Shown: positions 41,698-51,168, counted from the stretch's first letter. The stretch is DNA of 64,000 bases from Burkholderiaceae bacterium 16 (GCA_000955785.1 JYOD01000096.1:1-64000); one strand, 5' to 3'. The notes: a model not told the origin generated them from the sequence alone. Translations and numbers: made by a program.

Positions 41698-43656
41698 TCA
41701 GCCTTCCTTCAGGAACGCCTTCAGGTGGTCCGCGCGGCTCGGATGCCGCATCTTCTTCATCGCCTTGCTTTCAATCTGGCGAATCCGCTCGCGGGTCACA
41801 TCGAACTGCTTGCCGACTTCTTCCAGCGTGTAGTCGGTGGACATGTCGATACCGAAACGCATCCGCAGCACCTTGGCCTCGCGGGGCGTCAGGTCGTCGA
41901 GCATTTCCCGCACGGTCGCCCGCAGGCTCGCATGCAGTGCGGCTTCCGCCGGGGACGCGGTATCCGAGTCGGCAATCATGTCGCCCAGGCTCGTGTCGCC
42001 GTCCTCGCCAACCGGCGTTTCCATGGAGACGGGCTCCTTGGCGATCTTCATGATCGAGCGGACCTTCTCTTCGGGCATCTCCATGCGCTCGGCCAGCGCC
42101 GCGGGATCCGCGGCCTTGCCGGTGCGCTGCATGATCTCGCGCGAGATGCGATTGAGCTTGTTGATCGTCTCAATCATATGCACCGGCACCCGGATGGTCC
42201 GGGCCTGGTCGGCGATCGCCCGCGTCACTGCCTGGCGGACCCACCACGTTGCATAGGTGGAAAATTTCCAGCCGCGGCGGTACTCGAATTTGTCGACCGC
42301 CTTCATCAGGCCGATATTGCCTTCCTGGATCAGGTCCAGGAACTGCATGCCGCGATTCACGTACTTCTTGGCGATCGAGATCACCAGACGCAGGTTGGCT
42401 TGCGTCATCTCGTGCTTGGCCTGGCGCATCTGGCGTTCGGCGGTCAGCATCTGGCGGTTCACCAGCTTCAGCTCCGACAGCGGCAACACCGCGCGTGCGT
42501 GAATATCAACCAGCTTTTGCTGATGCGATTCGAGGTCCGGCAGGCTGCGGCCGACCGAGTCGCTGTACGAGCGCGATTCGGCAGCGAGCGAGCGGCCCCA
42601 GGCAAGATTGGTCTCGTTGCCGGGGAAGCGTTCGATGAACTCTTCCCTGGGCATGCCGCACCGCTCCACCATCAGCTGCAGGATCTGGCGCTCGACGACA
42701 CGCACTTCTTCCACCACGGCCTGGACATCGGCGCACAGGCGCTCAATGGTCTTGGCGGTAAAGCGGATCGAGCTCAACTCTTCGCGGACCGCGAGCTGAG
42801 CCATGAGGAATCCTTCCGACTCCACGCCATGTGCGGTGTAGGCCTTGCGCATGGCCTCGAAATGATCGGCCACGCGGGCGAACCGCGTCAGGCAATCGTC
42901 CCGCAGCTTGGAAAGCGCGGCGGATTCGTTGGCTTGCGCGCTCGCACCTTCGTCGCTGTCGTCGTCGCTGTCGTCATCGGCGGCGACTTCATCGCGGCTG
43001 GTGTCGTCGTCAGCTTCGGCGGCCACCTCGGCTTCCCCTTCGATCAGCCCGTCGACCAGTTCATCGATGCGGATTTCATCGCGCTCCACGCGCTGCGAGA
43101 GCTCGAGGATCGTCGCAATGGTGGACGGGCAGGCAGCGATGGCGTGAACCATGCGGTTCAGGCCGTCTTCGATACGCTTGGCGATCTCCACTTCCTGCTT
43201 GCGGGTCAGCAAGGTTGCCGAGCTCATTTCCCGCATGTACATCCGCACCGGGTCGGTGGTCCGGCCGAACTCGGAGTCGACGGTCGACAGCGCGACTTCC
43301 GCCTCTTCGTCGGCCTGGTCGTCCGAGGCCGCGACCGCGCTATCGCGCAGCAGGAGCGCTTCGGCGTCCGGCGTCTGCTCGTAGATCGTCACGCCCATTT
43401 CGGCGAACGTGCTGACGATGCTTTCCATCGCAGCCGTGTCGGTGAAATTGCCCTGCAAATGGTCGCTGATATCCGCGTGCGTCAGGTAGCCGCGTTCCCT
43501 GCCCAGCTGGATCAGTGCGCGCAGCTGCTGGCTGCGCTCCGTAGCTTCGGTTGCGGGATCAGCTTGAGCCGTGGACGCCGCACCCCTACCGGCCGGCTTC
43601 TTGCCGGCCAATGCTGTTTTCGATTCTGCCAACGTCCGTTGTGCGCCACTCGCCAT
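41698..43656 (-). CDS. rpoD: RpoD-type (sigma-70) sigma factor, probable paralogue
   Basis: A 652-residue group 1-type sigma factor. Region 1.1 is at about 40-110, region 1.2 begins TDPVRMYMREM (about 134), a non-conserved acidic part (DDDSDDDSDEG) follows, region 2 is ANLRLVISIAKKYVNRGMQF to FSTYATWWVRQAV, and region 4.2 is EEVGKQFDVTRERIRQIESK near the end. AAGGGAG precedes the ATG. The main RpoD of related genomes is longer and elsewhere, so this is probably a second copy; that inference needs the genome. Confidence 0.9.
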   Translation of the reverse strand: MASGAQRTLAESKTALAGKKPAGRGAASTAQADPATEATERSQQLRALIQLGRERGYLTHADISDHLQGNFTDTAAMESIVSTFAEMGVTIYEQTPDAEALLLRDSAVAASDDQADEEAEVALSTVDSEFGRTTDPVRMYMREMSSATLLTRKQEVEIAKRIEDGLNRMVHAIAACPSTIATILELSQRVERDEIRIDELVDGLIEGEAEVAAEADDDTSRDEVAADDDSDDDSDEGASAQANESAALSKLRDDCLTRFARVADHFEAMRKAYTAHGVESEGFLMAQLAVREELSSIRFTAKTIERLCADVQAVVEEVRVVERQILQLMVERCGMPREEFIERFPGNETNLAWGRSLAAESRSYSDSVGRSLPDLESHQQKLVDIHARAVLPLSELKLVNRQMLTAERQMRQAKHEMTQANLRLVISIAKKYVNRGMQFLDLIQEGNIGLMKAVDKFEYRRGWKFSTYATWWVRQAVTRAIADQARTIRVPVHMIETINKLNRISREIMQRTGKAADPAALAERMEMPEEKVRSIMKIAKEPVSMETPVGEDGDTSLGDMIADSDTASPAEAALHASLRATVREMLDDLTPREAKVLRMRFGIDMSTDYTLEEVGKQFDVTRERIRQIESKAMKKMRHPSRADHLKAFLKEG

Positions 43657-43997
43657 TAACTGCTGCTCCCTTGCTGAATTACTACTTGATTACTTCTTGA
43701 CTGTTGCCCATACGAGGGTACACCCATCGCACCTGCGGCTGTCAAAGCCCTCGCAGCATTGCTAGCTGCCGAGAGACGGACATCTGCCGCAATCCGCTGG
43801 GACTCCCAGTCCGGCATTGCGTGTCCGATCAAGCCAAAGGGCGATATTCTACATTCGTTGTTGCAACGCATCACGCGAAAAAACTGACTGCCGTGTTGCC
43901 AATGCCCCGCTTCCGTGTGGTTCCCCCTATGCAGGGGAGCACCGGTGTTAGGTATTAGACCCATCGAGGCGTATTCCAATGCGCCGAACCTTCGGGT
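43657..43997. other. Gap between sigma factor start and hipA end
   Basis: This holds the sigma factor promoter, which I cannot place with confidence. A CGTTG-TTG-CAACG dyad is near 43858. A CCCC-tatgca-GGGG hairpin lies near 43925-43937. Confidence 0.4.
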
Positions 43998-44000
43998 CTA
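43956..44000 (-). terminator. Candidate hipBA terminator overlapping the stop codon
   Basis: TAGACCC (43956-43962) pairs with GGGTCTA (43994-44000), with an inner GGCG/CGCC pair. The second arm contains the hipA stop codon. Long loop, no T-run, so only a candidate. Confidence 0.35.
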
Positions 44001-45326
44001 GCGGGCTTTGTGACCGAAAGCACCATCCGGATCGACGTACACATTTGTTTTTTTCCTGCTCACCATATCGTTCTGCCCGGACAGGCCGGCCTGTTCCCGT
44101 AGCGGCGCAGGCTCCGACTTGCCCAACTTGGCGTCCGGCTTGATGTCCTCGGCGCCTTGTGCCCACGCGTCCAGCATGCGCTTGGCGATTTCCCTGAACT
44201 CCGGGTAGCGGTCAGCGTACTCGCTTACCAGCGGCACTACCTTCCGGATCGCCTGCGTCACCTGACCCATACATGCGGCCATATCGGCGCTAGACAAGTT
44301 CAGTCTTGCGCCGCCGTACTGCGCCAGCAACTTACCGGATGCCCAGGTCCGCTTGCCGGCCAGCGGCAATCCGGGGATATCCGCCCGATACTCCGGGTAG
44401 GCGGTCACCGTGACAATGTCATACACCGGGGCCAGCCTGACGTCATCGATGCTGGTGTACACCACCGCGAAGTTCTTCAGGTGTGCATCGGCATTGCGCA
44501 GTGCGTAGTTCAAAAGCAACAACGTAAACAGGCGCCGCGCACTTTCCTTGCGATGCGGGGCGCTGACGTAAATCGCCAACAGCTTTGCCAGATCCTCAAG
44601 ACTGCCCTTGTATTTATTGACAGGGTCCAGTCCTCTCAGCGCACAAAAATCCTCAACTGCAAGCCGGCTGCCGTCCGCCTGGCGATCGAAACGGCGGATT
44701 GCCAGCACCTGCCCGTCGTCCGAGAGTTCTGTTTCCGGCACTTCCAGGCCCGCCAGCCGCGCCACTTCGAGGCACAGGAACTCGTTCACAGACAGGCCGG
44801 GCAAATCCGCCGGACCTGTCTTCAGGATGAACTCGTCGGTCCAGACCGTGGCTTTGTCCTCGGGCCTGGCAAGCACCTTGGGCATGACGCCCGATACACC
44901 TTCGGCAATGCCCGCTTCCAGATGGCGCAGCAGGTTGTCCCGCGATCCGGTCGATGCGAGCAGGCTCGCCATGTCCAGGTTCGAAGCGGCCAACGTCGGC
45001 GGCGCCCCGTGAGGCACCACCCGGACCCTGCCGATCCCGTTCGCGCCGGTCAGCGCCAGCAGGCCCAGGTCGCTCACGTCGGCATGGGCCCCAAGCTTGC
45101 GCCGGATCAGGTCCTTCTTGTACCCCTCGGGCAAGTTCATCTGAAAAAACGGCAGCAGCCCGGCTGCCCATTTATACGACTCTGCCCGAACCGGCAGCAG
45201 AAGCGATACGAAGTCGTGCGCCGGTACATCTGGCAGGTAAGTGAATACGCTCGCGCGCGCTTCTTCGGCCAGCGTGCCGACGGGCGTTGCATTCACATAG
45301 ACGTCCAGCATCTGAGCGCCGTTCAC
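43998..45326 (-). CDS. hipA: HipA-type serine/threonine kinase toxin
   Basis: A 442-residue HipA-family kinase. The N-terminal subdomain has SLLLPVRAESY; SGVMPKVLARP is the glycine-containing ATP loop; NYALRNADAHLKNFAVVYT holds the catalytic Asp; and APVYDIVTV the metal-binding Asp. E. coli HipA phosphorylates glutamyl-tRNA synthetase and causes growth arrest. The start overlaps hipB by 4 bases. Length is standard (E. coli 440). Confidence 0.92.
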   Translation of the reverse strand: MNGAQMLDVYVNATPVGTLAEEARASVFTYLPDVPAHDFVSLLLPVRAESYKWAAGLLPFFQMNLPEGYKKDLIRRKLGAHADVSDLGLLALTGANGIGRVRVVPHGAPPTLAASNLDMASLLASTGSRDNLLRHLEAGIAEGVSGVMPKVLARPEDKATVWTDEFILKTGPADLPGLSVNEFLCLEVARLAGLEVPETELSDDGQVLAIRRFDRQADGSRLAVEDFCALRGLDPVNKYKGSLEDLAKLLAIYVSAPHRKESARRLFTLLLLNYALRNADAHLKNFAVVYTSIDDVRLAPVYDIVTVTAYPEYRADIPGLPLAGKRTWASGKLLAQYGGARLNLSSADMAACMGQVTQAIRKVVPLVSEYADRYPEFREIAKRMLDAWAQGAEDIKPDAKLGKSEPAPLREQAGLSGQNDMVSRKKTNVYVDPDGAFGHKAR

Positions 45327-45703
45327 TTCGAATCCTCGTCGTGGGCATTTTCCGGTACCTTGTCGCCGGACTGGGAAGCGTCGAGGTCCGCGGCTGGCTG
45401 CGGCCGGCGGTGAAAGTGCCGGACACGCCGGCGCGCTTCCTCGGAGGTGGAATCGACTTCCTCCGTCTCTGCCAGCACGTCGTCCAGCGTCCTTCGGTGG
45501 CCGGCAGGCCTTGCGAGCAGCTCAAGCCCGACGGCCTCGAACAAACTCAACAACTTCACCGCGCCCAGCTCCGGTAATCCGCCCGTCTCAAACCGGCTGA
45601 TCCGGGCCCGCGGCACCCCGCTGTACTCGGCGACTTCCTGTTGGGTCTTGTTCGCAAGGATCCTGGCACGCTTAAAGGCCTCTCCCAGCTCAGCAAGATT
45701 CAT
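45323..45703 (-). CDS. hipB: HipB-type antitoxin (XRE family)
   Basis: A 126-residue protein with a helix-turn-helix at residues 5-60 (ANKTQQEVAEYSGVPRARIS) and a long charged C-terminal tail (about 75-126). It should bind HipA and repress the operon. Longer than E. coli HipB (88 residues) because of the tail. Upstream DNA is AT-rich and repeat-bearing. Confidence 0.88.
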   Translation of the reverse strand: MNLAELGEAFKRARILANKTQQEVAEYSGVPRARISRFETGGLPELGAVKLLSLFEAVGLELLARPAGHRRTLDDVLAETEEVDSTSEEARRRVRHFHRRPQPAADLDASQSGDKVPENAHDEDSK

Positions 45704-45710
45704 GTGCTAC

Positions 45711-45753
45711 CTGTATAACATTATGCTCAAATGAATGTCTAACGTACTGTATA
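45711..45753. promoter_or_regulatory. Candidate HipB operator repeats
   Basis: CTGTATA occurs at 45711-45717 and 45747-45753, 36 bp apart, in the AT-rich gap just upstream of hipB. The second copy extends to a GTATAC palindrome. Likely HipB sites, though they do not match the E. coli TATCC-N8-GGATA form. Confidence 0.35.
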
Positions 45754-45792
45754 CGAAACAACAGCATCAGTCAAGATAACGTGCCATAGATG

Positions 45793-45824
45793 AAACACTA
45801 AGTAGCTAATTCTTCGTAGTGTTT
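45793..45824. promoter_or_regulatory. 8-bp inverted repeat between hipB and tatD
   Basis: Perfect arms AAACACTA and TAGTGTTT with a 16-base spacer, in the middle of the divergent gap. It may be a second operator of hipBA or part of the tatD promoter. Confidence 0.35.
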
Positions 45825-45913
45825 GATATAGAGAACATTATGAGCGCAGCAAGCCGATTAGCCCAAGGTTAGACTGCATACTGCGAACGATCAGCCTCTC
45901 ATCCCAGCCAGAC

Positions 45914-46699
45914 ATGCACCTAATCGACATTGGCGTAAACTTTCATTCCTCCCAGATTGCCCCGCACACACACGCCATCCTTGAGCGCGCCGTGGCAGCC
46001 GGGGTTGTGGCCATACTCGCGACGGGCACATCGCTGGACGGGAGCAGGAAGGCTAGTGACCTGGCCAGGCTGCATCCCCGCCTCCTATTCGCAACGGCGG
46101 GCACGCACCCTCACACGGCCAGGGATTGGTCGCCATCGGTCCGGCAATCCCTTGAGTCCCTCTGGGAACGCCCCGAGGTGGTGGCGATCGGGGAGTGCGG
46201 GCTGGACTACAACCGCAATTTCTCGACGCCTGCCGACCAGCGCAGGGCCTTCGCGGACCAGCTCGAAGCGGCTGTCCTCTGGAAGAAGCCCCTGTTTCTC
46301 CATTGCCGCGACGCCTTCGAGGACTTCTACGCGATGGTGGAACCCGCGGTCCGTGCCGGCGCCCACGGTGTGGTGCACTGCTTTACCGGCGCTGCCGACG
46401 AGGCGGCCGCTTTCGTGGAACTGGGCCTGGACATCGGTATCACGGGCTGGGTAACGGATCTCAAGCGAGGCCAGGCGCTGCGGGAGGCCGTACAAGCCAT
46501 ACCGCTCGACCGCCTGCACCTGGAGACGGATGCTCCCTACCTCGGCCCGAAGAACCACAAGAACCGGCGGCCTTACAACGAGCCCGCCAACCTGCCCTGG
46601 ATCGCGCATGCGGTCGCCGAACTGAAGGGGCTGGCGGTGGCAGAAATCGCCAGCCAGTGCACCCGCAATAGCCGCCGCCTGTTTGGCATCCCGGCCTGA
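45914..46699 (+). CDS. tatD: TatD-family metal-dependent DNase
   Basis: A 261-residue TIM-barrel hydrolase. It opens IDIGVNFHSSQI, very like E. coli TatD, and has AGTHPHTARD, IGECGLDYNRNFS, LFLHCRDAFEDF, VVHCFTGAADE and LETDAPYLGP, which supply the metal ligands. TatD has 3'-5' exonuclease activity linked to DNA repair and apoptosis-like processes. Divergent from hipBA. Confidence 0.92.
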   Translation: MHLIDIGVNFHSSQIAPHTHAILERAVAAGVVAILATGTSLDGSRKASDLARLHPRLLFATAGTHPHTARDWSPSVRQSLESLWERPEVVAIGECGLDYNRNFSTPADQRRAFADQLEAAVLWKKPLFLHCRDAFEDFYAMVEPAVRAGAHGVVHCFTGAADEAAAFVELGLDIGITGWVTDLKRGQALREAVQAIPLDRLHLETDAPYLGPKNHKNRRPYNEPANLPWIAHAVAELKGLAVAEIASQCTRNSRRLFGIPA

Positions 46700-46881
46700 G
46701 GTGCGCCCTGCCCGCTCGTGGCAAGCGGCGATTGTGAACAAATGTGCCTGCCTCAGATCGGAACCCGGCTAAGCTGCCGGGGGTCGAACCAGGCTTCGCC
46801 CGGAGCCGCTGGACCTCATGGGCTTGTGTTTCCTGCCTGCTCCGGGCAGACCCGTGAATAACAACCAAGAAAGGACCGCCC

Positions 46882-47424
46882 ATGGTGACTGAAACCGGCC
46901 CAAACCTGATCCTGCGCCCGCTGGAGCGCAGCCACCTGCATTTCGTACACAGCCTGAACAACGACGCAAAGATCATGCGTTACTGGTTCGAGGAACCCTA
47001 CGAAACCTTCGCCGAGCTGTCTCAGCTCTATGACCGCCATGTGCATGACCAGCGCGAGCGCCGCTTCGTCTGCGAGATCCTGGATGGCGAAGCGGTCGGC
47101 CTAGTCGAGTTGATGGAGTTGAACCATATCCACCGGCGCGGCGAGTTCCAGATCATCGTGGCGCCGGCCAGCCAGGGCCGCGGCTACGCCGGCACGGCTA
47201 CCCGGCTCGCCATGGACTACGCCTTCATGGTGCTGAACCTGCACAAGCTTTTCCTGATCGTGGATGTGCAGAACGCCAAGGCGATCCATATCTACGAGAA
47301 ATGCGGCTTCCAGCGCGAGGGCGAACTGTTGGAAGAGTTCTTCAGCTATGGCGCCTATCACAATGCATTGCGCATGTGCGCCTTCCAGCGCGACTACCTC
47401 GCCGCGCGCAACGCCCGGCGCTGA
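46882..47424 (+). CDS. speG: Spermidine N1-acetyltransferase
   Basis: A 180-residue GNAT-family enzyme. It opens LILRPLERSHLHFVHSLNND, has the polyamine-site acidic stretch RYWFEEPYETFAEL near residue 34, the acetyl-CoA loop QGRGYAGTATRLAMDYAF near 96, and KLFLIVDVQNAKAIHIYEKC near 116, close to E. coli SpeG. It neutralises excess spermidine. AAGAAAGGA precedes the ATG. Convergent with a spermidine-dehydrogenase-like gene. Confidence 0.92.
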   Translation: MVTETGPNLILRPLERSHLHFVHSLNNDAKIMRYWFEEPYETFAELSQLYDRHVHDQRERRFVCEILDGEAVGLVELMELNHIHRRGEFQIIVAPASQGRGYAGTATRLAMDYAFMVLNLHKLFLIVDVQNAKAIHIYEKCGFQREGELLEEFFSYGAYHNALRMCAFQRDYLAARNARR

Positions 47425-47445
47425 GCGCCCTGCCCAGGCCCGAAA

Positions 47446-49281
47446 TCAGCCCGCCAGCTCCCCGACCGCCTTCCACGCCTGGTCGATGGCGGCTGTCAGC
47501 GAAGGGCTGCCTGCGCTATCGCTGTTAGCGATCACCACATTGCCCGCGCTGGCGCGCGAGCGATCCAGCACGGCCTGCGCTGCCGCCTCCTCCTCGAACA
47601 GGCTGTTGGGCATATAGCTGTAGCCGTGTGCCCAGCGGTTGACGGTAATGCCGCGAATCACATCCTTGCCGGCGAAGCCACCGGGCGCCAGCATGCGGTC
47701 GAGCTGACTGCGGATACCCTTCTCCAGTTCGCCGAACGGCGTACCAAGCAGGAAAGCCCGCCCGGCGCGGAAACGTTCGCGCGCCTGCATGCCGCTGTCC
47801 GGCACGGTGGGCACATAGAGCATATGCAGCACCACCGGGTCGGCCGGGCGCGCGCCGGCCGGCTTCTCCAGCCACAGGTCGGTGTAGGCCATGGCCGGCG
47901 CATGGATGCGGCTGGTCTTGAGCGCCTCGAAGGCGCGCCAGTTGTCCAGAGCCACCTTGGTGTAGACCACCGGGGCCTTCACATCGGAGCGCAGGGCCTC
48001 CTTTTGGGGCGCCGGCAGGCCGGGCATGATGAACGGGATCATCATGTTGTAGCCAGCCAGCACCACGTGCGCGGCTTCGACCCGGTGCAGGTTGCCGCTC
48101 CAGCCATAGGTCACGCGCGTGATGCGCTGGTCCGGCTCGATGGCGATGGCCGTGCTGTTCAGGCGTACCCGTACCTTGGAATCATCGGTATCGAGCCGGC
48201 TGTAGTCGAAACCGGCCGCACCGATGTCATCGGGGCTGCCGGTCTTCGTCACGCCCGGGATCATGTTCTGCACCAGCAGCCGCGCCAGCGTGGCATTGCC
48301 ATCGGCAAACCAGAGCTTCGATGTGGGCGACTTGCCAAGGCGTGGATTGAGGCTGGGCGGCGGCATGTTCTTGCCGCCCGGCAGGCCGATGGCCAGCGCG
48401 TCGAACAGGGATACGCCGTCGGCGTCCAGGGCATAGGCATCGTTGCTGCGGCTGCGGAAAAAGCGCTGGCCGTCGAGACCCACGCCTGCCTTGTCGCGCA
48501 GGAAGGCCGCGTAGCTGGTGCGCTTCAGGTAAGCCAGCCGCTCGCCCTCGCCCATGCCCGCCAGGTAATCCGTGCTGCCATCGGCCAGGCGCGCCAGCGC
48601 GTCGCGGTCCTGCTGCGGTAGCGGCGTCTTGTCCAGGAAGGCTTTGAAAGCCGCGGCACTGGCCGGCTGCGCCCCGGTATTGCGGGCATCGATCAGGCTG
48701 GCAAACGGATCGCCGGCAAGCAACTGGTCGCGGCCAAAGTGTTCCGCGTCGAAGAAGACCGAGCGGCCCATGCCCAGCTCGCGATACGGGTCGCGTTCGG
48801 CGGCCTGATGCCGCTTGGGATCCACGCCGAGCCCGGCCAGCAGCGTGGCTACGGCGTGGCTGTCGAGCGCGGTCGGCGGCATCTCGGCGCTGCCGCCGTA
48901 CGTCACCAGTTTCTGTCCGCGCACGGTGAACTCGTTGCGCTTGGCATGGCCACCGAAATCGTCGTGGTTGTCGAGGATCAGGATGCGTTTGCCGGCGCCG
49001 AAGCGGCGCTGGTAGAACCACGCCGCCGCCAGCCCGCTGATGCCACCGCCCACCACTACCAGGTCGAAGACTTCGCGCGCCATCACGGCAGGGTATTTGG
49101 CGCCTTCGCGGGCCAGGCTGTGCGCAAGCGTGTAGGTGCCCGCATGGTTGCCGCGCAGCCCGGTCAGCGCCGGGGGATAGCCGGCGCTGCGTTCAGCGGC
49201 CTGCAATAGCTGGGACGGCGCCAGCCCCGCGGCGATGGTGAGTGCGGCGCCGTTGAGAAAGTCTCTGCGCGTGATGGTCAT
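47446..49281 (-). CDS. Tat-exported FAD oxidoreductase, spermidine dehydrogenase-like
   Basis: A 611-residue flavoprotein. A Tat signal (MTITRRDFLNGAALTIAAGL) targets it to the periplasm; an FAD Rossmann motif VVVGGGISGLAAAW lies at 76-89 and LILDNHDDFGGHAKRNEF follows. Length and features fit periplasmic spermidine dehydrogenase of Pseudomonas. The ATG at 49281 begins the Tat signal. The tri-haem cytochrome upstream is the likely electron acceptor. Neighbour speG supports a polyamine substrate, but other amines are possible. Confidence 0.75.
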   Translation of the reverse strand: MTITRRDFLNGAALTIAAGLAPSQLLQAAERSAGYPPALTGLRGNHAGTYTLAHSLAREGAKYPAVMAREVFDLVVVGGGISGLAAAWFYQRRFGAGKRILILDNHDDFGGHAKRNEFTVRGQKLVTYGGSAEMPPTALDSHAVATLLAGLGVDPKRHQAAERDPYRELGMGRSVFFDAEHFGRDQLLAGDPFASLIDARNTGAQPASAAAFKAFLDKTPLPQQDRDALARLADGSTDYLAGMGEGERLAYLKRTSYAAFLRDKAGVGLDGQRFFRSRSNDAYALDADGVSLFDALAIGLPGGKNMPPPSLNPRLGKSPTSKLWFADGNATLARLLVQNMIPGVTKTGSPDDIGAAGFDYSRLDTDDSKVRVRLNSTAIAIEPDQRITRVTYGWSGNLHRVEAAHVVLAGYNMMIPFIMPGLPAPQKEALRSDVKAPVVYTKVALDNWRAFEALKTSRIHAPAMAYTDLWLEKPAGARPADPVVLHMLYVPTVPDSGMQARERFRAGRAFLLGTPFGELEKGIRSQLDRMLAPGGFAGKDVIRGITVNRWAHGYSYMPNSLFEEEAAAQAVLDRSRASAGNVVIANSDSAGSPSLTAAIDQAWKAVGELAG

Positions 49282-49316
49282 GGCAATATCGTTCGCTTGA
49301 TTTGGGTGGCGCGGGC

Positions 49317-50678
49317 TCAACGGCGCTCAGCGGCGTCGCGCTGACGGTCCAGTTCGGCGCGGCGCGCGGCTATCGCCCCTTCCGCTACAGGGCTGGCGCG
49401 ATTGCCCCAGCCGGTGCGGATAAAGGTCAGCACGTTCGCCAGTTCCTGGTTGTCCAGCGTCCAGCCATAGCCGGGCATGTGGTAGTCGGTGGCCGCCGTG
49501 CCCACGTGCGCGGTCACGGCGCCGTCGAGCAGCAGGTTGGCCAGCGAGGACGGATCAGGATCCACCACGGTCGGATTGCCCGCCAATGGCGGGAAGACGC
49601 GGGCAAAGCCCTTGCCGTTGGCGCCATGGCAAGGCATGCAGAATTCGGCGTACTGGCGCGCGCCGGTGGCGTCGAAGCGGCCCTGCGCGAGCATGTCGGC
49701 GGTGCCGGCATCATAGACGTAGGGTGTTTCGTCGCTGCGCGTGCCGGGCACCGACTTGAGATACACGGCAACGGCATCCAGATCCGGGCGGCTCATGAAC
49801 TGCGTGGACGATGCGATCACCTCGGACATCGGCCCGAACGAAGTCGCATGCGCATTGCGCCCGGTGTGCAGGTATTCGGCAATGTCTTCGCGCGACCAGC
49901 TGCCCAGCCCCGTACGCGGGTCGCCCCGCAGGTTGGTGGAAGCCCAGCCTTCCACGCTGGCGCCGGCCAGGAAATGCCGGCTGCGTTCATCCAGCCCCTT
50001 CTCGGCCATCAGCGCGCCGCGCGGCGTATGGCAGGCGCCGCAGTGGGCCACCGCTTGTACCAGGTAGGCGCCGCGATTCCACTCTGCGCTCTGGCTGGCA
50101 TCGTTGCGCACCGGCCCGGTTTCGAGGAACAGCCAGTTCCAGACGCGCAGCAGCCAGCGCATGCCGAACGGCCAGCGCATCTCGGGTTCGGCGGTTTCCT
50201 GCCGCACGGCTTTTACTTCGGTGCGCAAGTAGGCATAGAGCGCCTGCACGTCCGGTTCGGCGAGGCGGGCATACGACGGGTAAGGCATGGCGGGATAAAG
50301 CCGCTTGCCGTGTTTCGCCACGCCCTCACGCAGCGCGCGGTCGAACTCCTCGAACGTGTAGGCGCCGATGCCGCTCTCGGCATCCGGCGTAATGTTGGTG
50401 GAATAGACGGTGCCCACGCCGGTCTTCAACGGCAATCCGCCGGCAAAGGGCGCGCCACCGGGGCTGGTGTGGCAGGCGGCGCAGTTGGCCACCTTGGCCA
50501 GGTAGCGGCCACGCTCGATCTGCGCCGCGCCGGGGGCGTTCGCCGCAGCCGCGAGGCATGGCGCCAGCAGCAAGGCGGCGAATGCGGCGGCAGCGCTGCG
50601 CAAGTGCCTGCGCGCAAAAGCGGAAATGGTGCCGGCGACGGCGGCGGTAGCGGAGAACCGCCTTGTGGCAAGGCTCAT
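49317..50678 (-). CDS. Tri-haem cytochrome c (dehydrogenase electron acceptor)
   Basis: A 453-residue exported protein with three CxxCH haem sites: CAACH (66-70), CGACH (213-217), CMPCH (347-351). The layout matches the cytochrome subunit of membrane alcohol or gluconate dehydrogenases that passes electrons to the quinone pool or an oxidase. An extended N-terminus with a signal sequence near 20-47 precedes it. It is 35 bases upstream of the flavoprotein gene, so the two form a periplasmic dehydrogenase. Confidence 0.9.
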   Translation of the reverse strand: MSLATRRFSATAAVAGTISAFARRHLRSAAAAFAALLLAPCLAAAANAPGAAQIERGRYLAKVANCAACHTSPGGAPFAGGLPLKTGVGTVYSTNITPDAESGIGAYTFEEFDRALREGVAKHGKRLYPAMPYPSYARLAEPDVQALYAYLRTEVKAVRQETAEPEMRWPFGMRWLLRVWNWLFLETGPVRNDASQSAEWNRGAYLVQAVAHCGACHTPRGALMAEKGLDERSRHFLAGASVEGWASTNLRGDPRTGLGSWSREDIAEYLHTGRNAHATSFGPMSEVIASSTQFMSRPDLDAVAVYLKSVPGTRSDETPYVYDAGTADMLAQGRFDATGARQYAEFCMPCHGANGKGFARVFPPLAGNPTVVDPDPSSLANLLLDGAVTAHVGTAATDYHMPGYGWTLDNQELANVLTFIRTGWGNRASPVAEGAIAARRAELDRQRDAAERR

Positions 50679-50816
50679 GGGGCTGATTGTCGTTTTAAGC
50701 GCCGCGATGGCGTTCCGTGCGGCAAGCGTGCGCAGCCCGCGCGCGGCGGGCAGAGCATCGTGGTTGCGGGCCTGGGCGGCCCTGCGGATGCGGGATGAAC
50801 TGGCGCGCCCGCGCTT

Positions 50817-51002
50817 TCAGGCGTGGGTCACCGCCCAGTGCGCCAGCGACACAAGCAGCAGCACGAGGCCCGCCGCCAGCGCCACGCCGGTCAGGATCAG
50901 CGGCACCGGCCGCACCGCCTGCAGGTCGCGCATATGTTCCTGGCCCTTGCGCAGGCCAAAAAATCCCCACAACACCGTAATCACCAATCTCAAGGGGTTC
51001 AT
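50817..51002 (-). CDS. DUF2970 small membrane protein
   Basis: A 61-residue protein with the DUF2970 pattern: LRLVITVLWGFFGLRKG near the start, then one membrane span at about 34-58. AGGA is 8 bases before ATG 51002. Function unknown; common in betaproteobacteria. Confidence 0.75.
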   Translation of the reverse strand: MNPLRLVITVLWGFFGLRKGQEHMRDLQAVRPVPLILTGVALAAGLVLLLVSLAHWAVTHA

Positions 51003-51127
51003 TTCCGTCTTCCTTGCATGCTTGCCACACATCGCATGACCGTACGTCCGGGGGCGGCCGACCGTGCAGCGATATGGCTTTTACTAGTTACGGCGCATTA
51101 TGGCCGTGGCTGGCAAGTAATAACAGA

Positions 51128-51168
51128 ATCAGATCTGCGATAATTTTGCGTATCAGTTTGACGATCAG
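51128..51168. promoter_or_regulatory. Three ATCAG direct repeats before the MocR gene
   Basis: ATCAG occurs at 51128, 51152 and 51164, spaced 24 and 12 bp, just upstream of the MocR start. MocR proteins often bind direct repeats, so this may be an autoregulatory site. Confidence 0.3.

Noticed and set aside
41725..43659. 644-codon plus-strand frame opposite the sigma factor gene
   Set aside because: Antisense shadow without recognisable domain.
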